DNA from: a bacterium
GTDB lineage: Bacteria > Electryoneota > Electryoneia > Electryoneales > Electryoneaceae
NCBI GenBank assembly: GCA_020444425.1
Contig: JAHLLB010000002.1
Location: 77,250 to 141,249 of the forward strand
Direction of reading: 5' to 3'
DNA length: 64,000 nucleotides
Shown here: one piece after another, positions 59,569-64,000 of the stretch
How positions within the stretch are numbered: position 1 is the stretch's first letter
Layout of the letters: every line of letters begins with the position of its first letter
Made by a program: the position numbers and the translations under genes
The notes under the pieces: model-generated
Databases searched by the model: none
The model's input: only the letters and a program-made list of their open reading frames with translations
What the model was told of the DNA's origin: nothing

Positions 59569-60066
59569 TCAAGACTTGCCGTTACTCGCCGACTTCTTGA
59601 ATCCCTCGATCAGTTGATCGAGCTTCTCGGTGTCGAGGTCTTCGTAATAGTCGTCATTCACCTGCATCATCGGCCCGCCACCGCACGCGCCAAGGCATTC
59701 GACACGGTGCAGGCAGAAGAGACCATCCTCTGTTACCTGATCTTCCTGAATGTTGTGCTTGTCCTTCAGGTGCTGGATCAGATCTTCCGCACCGCGCAGG
59801 TTGCAGGCGATGTTGTGGCAGAACTGGATATGGTATTTCCCGACCGGTTTCTGCGGGAAATAGGTGTAGAAGGTGAGTGCTTCGTACACCTTGATCTTCG
59901 GGACGTCGAGCAGTTCAGCAACGTGGTCGCACGCATCCCGGCTGACCCAACCGGTCTCTGCCATCACGATGTGCAGCGCGGGCAAGATTCCCGACATCGG
60001 GTGCGGGTAGTGGGTTGCGATCTCCTTGACCCGCTCCTGATTTTCAGCGGAAAGCTGGTAGGCCAT
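59569..60066 (-). CDS. nuoE: NADH-quinone oxidoreductase subunit E
   Basis: Thioredoxin-like 2Fe-2S subunit (165 aa, cluster N1a) that binds NuoF. Ligands are Cys83, Cys88, Cys124 and Cys128 in FCHNIACNLRG and VECLGACGGGPMM. The N-terminal helical domain (YPHPMSGILPALHIVMAE) is complete. Gap to nuoD is 6 nt; downstream comes the repeat-bearing spacer before nuoF. Confidence 0.96.
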   Translation of the reverse strand: MAYQLSAENQERVKEIATHYPHPMSGILPALHIVMAETGWVSRDACDHVAELLDVPKIKVYEALTFYTYFPQKPVGKYHIQFCHNIACNLRGAEDLIQHLKDKHNIQEDQVTEDGLFCLHRVECLGACGGGPMMQVNDDYYEDLDTEKLDQLIEGFKKSASNGKS

Positions 60067-60072
60067 GGCTCG

Positions 60073-61290
60073 TTATCTCTCCAGTTCGCCGGCGATCACG
60101 TTTATGCTGGACATCGTCATGATCGCATCCGCGATCAGTCCACCCTCAAGCATCTCTTCAATCGCCTGATAGTAATACAGACAGGGGGACCGGAAATGCA
60201 GGCGGTACGGGTTCGGGCCGCCATCACTGACTGCGTAGAAGCCGAGTTCGCCATTCGGCGATTCCACGGCCTGGTACACTTCGCCCACCGGCGGGTTGAT
60301 GCCGTGCATGATGATCTTGAAATGGTAGATCATCGCTTCCATGTTGGAATAGACATCCTTCTTTTCCGGCAGGAAGATCTCGGGGACATCGGCGTGATAC
60401 GGGCCATCGGGCAGGTTGTTGACCGCCTGCTCGATAATCTTGATGCTCTCCACCATCTCGTCCATGCATACCATGTAGCGGTCATACACGTCGCCGGTGG
60501 TTCCCAGGATCACCTTGAAGTCGAAATCTTCGTAGCTGCTGTACGGTTCATGCTTGCGCAAGTCGTAGTTGCAACCGGTCGCACGCAAATTCGGGCCGGT
60601 GAAGCCATACTCAAGCGCGCGCGCTTCGGTCATCGGACTCACGTCACGCGTACGCTCGATGAAGATGCGGTTTCTGGTCAGCAGCGTGTGGAATTCCTTG
60701 ATCACCTTCGGCAGCGGCTTCAGCCACTCGAGGATATCTTCCTTGAATTCCGGGTACAGCGGCTTGTCGAGACCACCGACACGGCCAAACGTGGTCGTCA
60801 GGCGGGCACCGGTCATCCGTTCGATGATCTTGTACGCACGTTCCCGCTGCTCCATGAAGTACAGGAAGCCGGTGTACGCGCCGGCGTCAACGCCGAGAAT
60901 GCCGGTACGAATCAGGTGGTCGATAATACGATTCAGCTCGAGCATGATCACGCGGACATACTGCACCAGCTTCGGCACTTCGATGCCGAGCAGTTTTTCC
61001 GCGGCCAATGTCCAGCCGATGTTGTTCGCCATCGACGAGACGTAGTTCATGCGGTCGGTGATCGTGATCACCTGGTTGTAGCTGTAGTGTTCGCTGAGCT
61101 TCTCGAAGCTGCGGTGGCAATAGCCGATGTGCGCTTCGCACTTGACAATGCGTTCACCGTCCAGCTTGACGCGATTCTCGAGAATACCGTGCGTTGCCGG
61201 GTGGGACGGCCCCAGGTTGAGGTCGTACAGCTCTTTTTCGTCCGTCTGAAAATGCTCGGCGATGGCGCGGTCGATAACCTGTTTAAGCAT
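60073..61290 (-). CDS. nuoD: NADH-quinone oxidoreductase subunit D
   Basis: The 49-kDa quinone-site subunit (405 aa), related to the large subunit of NiFe hydrogenases. Conserved NLGPSHPATHGILENRVKLDGE (quinone-headgroup His), IGYCHRSFEKLSE, DRMNYVSSMANNIGW, GVDAGAYTGF and a C-terminal LHFRSPCLYYYQAIEEML. It is separate from nuoC, not fused. GGAG lies 8 nt before the ATG, inside the nuoC end (8-nt overlap). Confidence 0.96.
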   Translation of the reverse strand: MLKQVIDRAIAEHFQTDEKELYDLNLGPSHPATHGILENRVKLDGERIVKCEAHIGYCHRSFEKLSEHYSYNQVITITDRMNYVSSMANNIGWTLAAEKLLGIEVPKLVQYVRVIMLELNRIIDHLIRTGILGVDAGAYTGFLYFMEQRERAYKIIERMTGARLTTTFGRVGGLDKPLYPEFKEDILEWLKPLPKVIKEFHTLLTRNRIFIERTRDVSPMTEARALEYGFTGPNLRATGCNYDLRKHEPYSSYEDFDFKVILGTTGDVYDRYMVCMDEMVESIKIIEQAVNNLPDGPYHADVPEIFLPEKKDVYSNMEAMIYHFKIIMHGINPPVGEVYQAVESPNGELGFYAVSDGGPNPYRLHFRSPCLYYYQAIEEMLEGGLIADAIMTMSSINVIAGELER

Positions 61291-61918
61291 TACCGTTCTC
61301 CTTCCCGCGCAATGGCTCGCGCCTGATTTCCCACGGTGTCCGCGGCAGCATCTGGTCCGCCGGTTTCGGTTTCGTCTGCGGAGAGGTCACAGCTTCACGC
61401 CGCTTGTTGCTGACCACGGTTCCACGTGGGAACGTGCCGCGATGCTGTCCCTTCACCGGGAAATCCTTGCGCAACGGATAGCCGACGAAATCGTCCGGAC
61501 TCAGGATACGCGTCATACGCGGATGGCCGGTGAAGTTGATGCCGAAAAAGTCCCAGATTTCGCGTTCCGTCCACGATGCGCCGGCGTACACGTCGGTCAA
61601 CGTCGCGATCGACGGATCATCACCCGCGAGGCGGGTCTTGTAGCGGAACTTGAGGTTGTGCTTGTGGGAACGCAGGTGAACCACCAACTCGAAACGGTAG
61701 TCGTCATGCAGCTTGAGGTAATCCACCGCAGTAATGTCGATGAAATGGTTGAACTGCCAGAACTCATCGTTGTACGCCCACTCCGCGACTTTGTGGTGCA
61801 ATTCGGCGGGAATGGTCAACACCAGCATGCCGTAGTTCATCTCGAGCGAGATGGCTTTGTCGCCGGCGAGGGTTGCGAGATCCTCTTTGAGCTTGGCGTT
61901 CAGCTCGTCACGTGTCAT
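61283..61918 (-). CDS. nuoC: NADH-quinone oxidoreductase subunit C
   Basis: The 30-kDa subunit (211 aa) that packs against NuoD. The core [30 protein letters not shown] and [42 protein letters not shown] are the family signature. The C-terminal extension ([19 protein letters not shown]) is usual for stand-alone NuoC. The start overlaps the nuoB stop (ATGA). Confidence 0.96.
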   Translation of the reverse strand: MTRDELNAKLKEDLATLAGDKAISLEMNYGMLVLTIPAELHHKVAEWAYNDEFWQFNHFIDITAVDYLKLHDDYRFELVVHLRSHKHNLKFRYKTRLAGDDPSIATLTDVYAGASWTEREIWDFFGINFTGHPRMTRILSPDDFVGYPLRKDFPVKGQHRGTFPRGTVVSNKRREAVTSPQTKPKPADQMLPRTPWEIRREPLRGKENGNA

Positions 61919-62400
61919 CGCCGGTCACCCTCCGTGACGCGTTCCTGCTGAATCTTTTCCTGCAGCTTGGTGTAGGCGAGCATCAGCGTTTCGGGACGGG
62001 GCGGGCAGCCGGGGACGTACACGTCCACCGGGAACAGCGTGTCAATACCCTGCACCACGCTGTACGTATCAAACATGCCGCCACTGCTCGCGCAGGCACC
62101 CATACTGATGACGTATTTCGGTTCCGCCATTTGATCGTAGACACGTTTCAAAACCGGCGCCATCTTGATGCTGATGGTGCCGATCACGATCATCAGGTCT
62201 GCCTGTCGCGGGCTGAAGCTGGGGCGCTCCCACCCGAACCGGCCCTGATCGTATCGGGACGCCATCGTCGCCATGTACTCAATGCCGCAACACGCGGTAG
62301 CGTACGGCATCGGCCATGTGCTGTATTTGCGTGACCAGCCGACGAATTCCGACAGCTTGGTCGTGATCGCTTCACCGCCCGGCCATTGCGTCACTCCCAT
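61915..62400 (-). CDS. nuoB: NADH-quinone oxidoreductase subunit B
   Basis: Carries cluster N2, the last donor to quinone; 161 aa. Ligands in [11 protein letters not shown] (tandem Cys37/38), [13 protein letters not shown] (Cys103) and VPGCPPRPE (Cys132) are all present. Start ATG at 62400 has AGGAG 8 nt upstream and overlaps the nuoA end by 10 nt. Confidence 0.97.
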   Translation of the reverse strand: MGVTQWPGGEAITTKLSEFVGWSRKYSTWPMPYATACCGIEYMATMASRYDQGRFGWERPSFSPRQADLMIVIGTISIKMAPVLKRVYDQMAEPKYVISMGACASSGGMFDTYSVVQGIDTLFPVDVYVPGCPPRPETLMLAYTKLQEKIQQERVTEGDRR

Positions 62401-62750
62401 TCGAGCGCTCCTTTCTTCCACTCGTACAACAGTCCCGCGGTCAGGATCACGAGGAAGATCGTCATCGCAATAAATCCGCCCATGCCCAGCTCCTTGAAGT
62501 TGACCGCCCACGGGTACATGAAGACAACTTCAAGGTCAAACATGACGAACAGTACGGCGACGAGGTAGAACTTGACGGAGAAGCGCTGACGGCTGTCACC
62601 GACATAGTCCACGCCGCATTCGTACGTGTCCTGCTTGATCGGGGAATACTTTTTTGGGCCCAGGATGTGGGTGACGGCGAGTGCGAAATACGCAAAGCCG
62701 CCGATAATTGCGAACGTAATCAGTACCGGAATAAAATCCAGGGGCGTCAT
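62391..62750 (-). CDS. nuoA: NADH-quinone oxidoreductase subunit A
   Basis: Three-helix subunit (119 aa) near the quinone channel: [71 protein letters not shown] with the conserved Cys-loop and DLE acidic pair. GAGG lies just before the ATG. It is the first gene of the nuoA-N operon. Confidence 0.96.
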   Translation of the reverse strand: MTPLDFIPVLITFAIIGGFAYFALAVTHILGPKKYSPIKQDTYECGVDYVGDSRQRFSVKFYLVAVLFVMFDLEVVFMYPWAVNFKELGMGGFIAMTIFLVILTAGLLYEWKKGALEWE

Positions 62751-62810
62751 CCGACCTCACTTCCACGCGGGTTCGCGCCAGACTTGGTTTGACAACAGGA
62801 TTTGTGCCGT

Positions 62811-62840
62811 TTGTCACGAAGCCAAAGGTTCGTGTATACT
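62811..62840 (+). promoter_or_regulatory. plus-strand promoter facing away from nuoA
   Basis: TTGTCA (62811-62816) and TATACT (62835-62840) with an 18-nt spacer. It points into the nuo leader from the nuoA side, so transcripts would be antisense to the nuo 5' leader and promoter. Confidence 0.45.
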
Positions 62841-62846
62841 AACTCA

Positions 62847-62935
62847 AGCATCCACAAGGAGATGCCAAGACACGGGCGACAATATAGAGGCGCAGCTACA
62901 CCCGGTCAACGCCCTATCTCGACGGGGTTTTTCAT
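62847..62935 (+). ncRNA. candidate ~90-nt antisense small RNA over the nuo leader
   Basis: Begins about 7 nt after the plus-strand promoter and ends at a hairpin (cccggtc / gacgggg, 3 + 3 pairs with one mismatch) followed by TTTTT at 62928-62932. No start codon at proper spacing from the single AAGGAG. It would be complementary to the nuo promoter and first bases of the leader. No known RNA family is recognised; inference only. Confidence 0.3.
62881..62909 (-). promoter_or_regulatory. sigma-70-like promoter of the nuo operon
   Basis: Minus-strand TTGACC (62909-62904) and TATATT (62886-62881) separated by exactly 17 nt, predicted start near 62874, leaving a leader of about 120 nt before nuoA. 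The nearest upstream gene (rnfB) ends in a terminator, so a dedicated promoter is expected here. Confidence 0.65.
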
Positions 62936-63058
62936 TCTTTTCACAAGAAAACTTTGTACCAATGTCGAATTGGTTCAAGCCGAACCCGGGGACAAACCAG
63001 TGGGTTAGGTTCGGTGAATTCTCCGATGATTTGTTCCGTTTTCGTTCGGAGTAAGGGG
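62936..63058. other. non-coding part of the rnfB-nuoA intergenic region
   Basis: No gene is supported. Short inverted repeats are visible (ccaat/attgg at 62960-62973; ctccga 63021-63026 with tcggag 63046-63051), so upstream regulatory sites or a structured RNA are possible, but no family is recognised. Confidence 0.4.
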
Positions 63059-63094
63059 AGACAAAAGGGACGATCTCCGGAAGAAATCGTCCCT
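63059..63094 (-). terminator. intrinsic terminator of rnfB
   Basis: Perfect 9-bp stem (agggacgat 63066-63074, atcgtccct 63086-63094) with an 11-nt loop, followed on the minus strand by TTTTGTCT. It lies 24 nt past the rnfB stop, separating it from nuo. Confidence 0.87.
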
Positions 63095-63117
63095 CGTAGT
63101 GCCGTCGTATTCTCGAG

Positions 63118-64000
63118 TTACCCGACTTTGCGCAAACCGGTCACTGCAACCGGCGAAATCGCCTTCGTCGGACACACCGGCTCGCACAGCCCGCAGCTGA
63201 TGCACAGCTCGGGGTCGATCACGTACTTGCCGCCATCGGTTTCGGTGATACACTTTTTCACCGGACACACCTTCGCGCATTCGCCGGAACCGTTACAGAG
63301 CGTCGGATCAATGTGCCATTTCGGCCTCTGCCCCGCCTTCTTGTCCACCAGCGAATTCGTCGGGCAGACATTCACCGCCGCCAACGGCGTATCCTTGACC
63401 GAATAATCGAACACCGGCAGGTTACCCGTATCGTCCATCTCGATCTGGCCGGACGGTGTCGTCTTCTTGTTCGCGCAACGCCCGCAGCCGATGCAGCCGA
63501 CTTCGCACACCGCCGTGACCGCCTTGGTCTTGTTCGGATTCTTGCACGCGATGAACACGTCCGCGCTGCGCGGAATCAGGTCCATGATGTCACGCGGGCA
63601 CGCTTCGACGCATTTTCCGCAGCCGGTGCAGTTTTCGTCGAGGACTTTCGGCAAGCCGTCCGCGCCCATCACCAGGGCGTCAAACGGACACGCCGCGACA
63701 CAGTCGCCAGAACCGAGGCAACCCCAGTCGCAGGCCTTGTGGCCATGACCGACCCGGTCTTCCGCCGTGCAGGTCTGGAAGCCCTGGTACTCGAAACGGT
63801 CCGGGCACTTGTCCGGCGAGCCCTGGCAACGCACGATCGCGACTTTCGCTTCCGCCGTCTCGACCGTCGCGCCCATGATCTCGGCGATTTTGGCGACGAT
63901 GTCGTTGCTGGCGACCGGGCAGGCTGTTGCTTCCAGCTTGCCGTCGACCACCGCGACCGCCATCTGACGGCAACCGGCGAGGCCGCACGCGCCGCAGTTC
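63118..64000 (-). CDS. rnfB: electron transport complex protein RnfB (5' part beyond the window)
   Basis: Partial gene running off the right edge. The visible 294 residues include the Fe-S entry motif CGACGLAGC with a later CP (residues 2-31 of the visible part), the RnfB-typical GCLGSGDCVAACPFDAL, CTGCGKCVEACPRDIMDLIP, a GCIGCGRC unit, and two C-terminal ferredoxin motifs (CNGSGECAKVCP, CISCGLCEPVCP). The N-terminal membrane helix lies outside. RnfB is the Fe-S subunit of the Rnf ferredoxin:NAD+ oxidoreductase, an ion pump. An ATG at 63963 would be a false start, because the cysteine motif is coded upstream of it in the same frame. Confidence 0.88.
   Translation of the reverse strand, partial: NCGACGLAGCRQMAVAVVDGKLEATACPVASNDIVAKIAEIMGATVETAEAKVAIVRCQGSPDKCPDRFEYQGFQTCTAEDRVGHGHKACDWGCLGSGDCVAACPFDALVMGADGLPKVLDENCTGCGKCVEACPRDIMDLIPRSADVFIACKNPNKTKAVTAVCEVGCIGCGRCANKKTTPSGQIEMDDTGNLPVFDYSVKDTPLAAVNVCPTNSLVDKKAGQRPKWHIDPTLCNGSGECAKVCPVKKCITETDGGKYVIDPELCISCGLCEPVCPTKAISPVAVTGLRKVG

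Noticed and set aside
59092-61326. A 744-codon plus-strand frame opposite nuoF, nuoE and nuoD
   Set aside because: Completely antisense to three conserved complex I genes, with His/Val/Asp-rich composition typical of antisense frames.
62863-63008. A 48-codon plus-strand frame (MPRHGRQYRG...) in the rnfB-nuoA gap
   Set aside because: Its AAGGAG abuts the ATG with no spacer, and the sequence has no protein-like features; a non-coding transcript is more plausible.
1-64000. tRNA, rRNA, tmRNA, transposase, integrase, toxin-antitoxin or restriction genes
   Set aside because: Looked for on both strands by characteristic motifs; none recognised.

Overview
The window reads as a chromosomal segment of an uncultured, didermic (LPS-making), respiring bacterium of the FCB/candidate-phylum type. 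Evidence for this is a fused lpxC-fabZ gene (typical of Bacteroidetes/Chlorobi/Fibrobacteres and related candidate phyla), a short NuoG lacking the molybdopterin-like domain, a DUF5683 protein, a complete lpx/bam/tam envelope block, and by-eye GC in the high fifties. The recognisable promoters are of the TTGACA / TATATT kind, not the Bacteroidetes TAnnTTTG kind, so I would not place it inside Bacteroidetes proper. Phylum is an inference only. No rRNA, tRNA, CRISPR, phage or transposase gene is visible.

Layout. (1) About 0.3-28.4 kb, all minus strand: a long run of tightly packed housekeeping genes. In transcription order it is holA, ECF sigma factor, a membrane anti-sigma-like protein, a 65-aa basic protein, deoB, rdgB, cysteine desulfurase, mnmA, panB, panC, a stand-alone GlmU-type uridylyltransferase, a secreted Gly/Tyr-rich protein, a LytR_C-domain protein, rsfS, argS, a PfkB kinase, mtnA, then (after a strong internal promoter) a TPR lipoprotein, uppS, a shortened GlcE-like FAD protein, tamB, bamA, ompH/skp, lpxD, lpxC-fabZ and lpxA, ending at a terminator. 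(2) 28.4-32.1 kb: a heterodimeric ABC exporter whose two ATP sites are unequal. (3) 32.4-37.7 kb, plus strand: five translationally coupled genes (GT2, LPG-synthase-type membrane protein, GT2, NodB deacetylase, GT2), probably making an envelope glycan or glycolipid. (4) 38-45 kb, plus strand: proline dehydrogenase, RidA, DUF5683, PHP hydrolase, PilZ, adenosine deaminase, a lipoprotein, DUF4159 and a VOC protein. (5) 45-48.2 kb, minus strand: a DUF4920-like lipoprotein, ferritin-like protein, DinB protein, DUF1385 protein and ribosomal protein bL31; then a plus-strand MTH1187-family protein. (6) 48.8-62.8 kb, minus strand: the full 14-gene nuoA-N operon for respiratory complex I with its own promoter. 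(7) Right edge: the 3' part of rnfB, with terminator.

The most unusual feature is the nuo operon. Most nuo genes overlap or nearly touch, but five spacers (nuoE/F, H/I, I/J, K/L, L/M) are expanded, and these carry perfect palindromes from at least three families. Three of the five (H/I, K/L, L/M) plus the 3' end also carry tandem arrays with a strict or near-strict 7-nt period. The rest of the window has only one comparable repeat, a 91-bp imperfect inverted repeat between holA and the ABC exporter. A candidate antisense small RNA also faces the nuo promoter. I see no obvious defence or mobile system. The strongest candidates for undescribed biology are the repeat-bearing nuo spacers and the coupled glycosyltransferase/deacetylase cassette.
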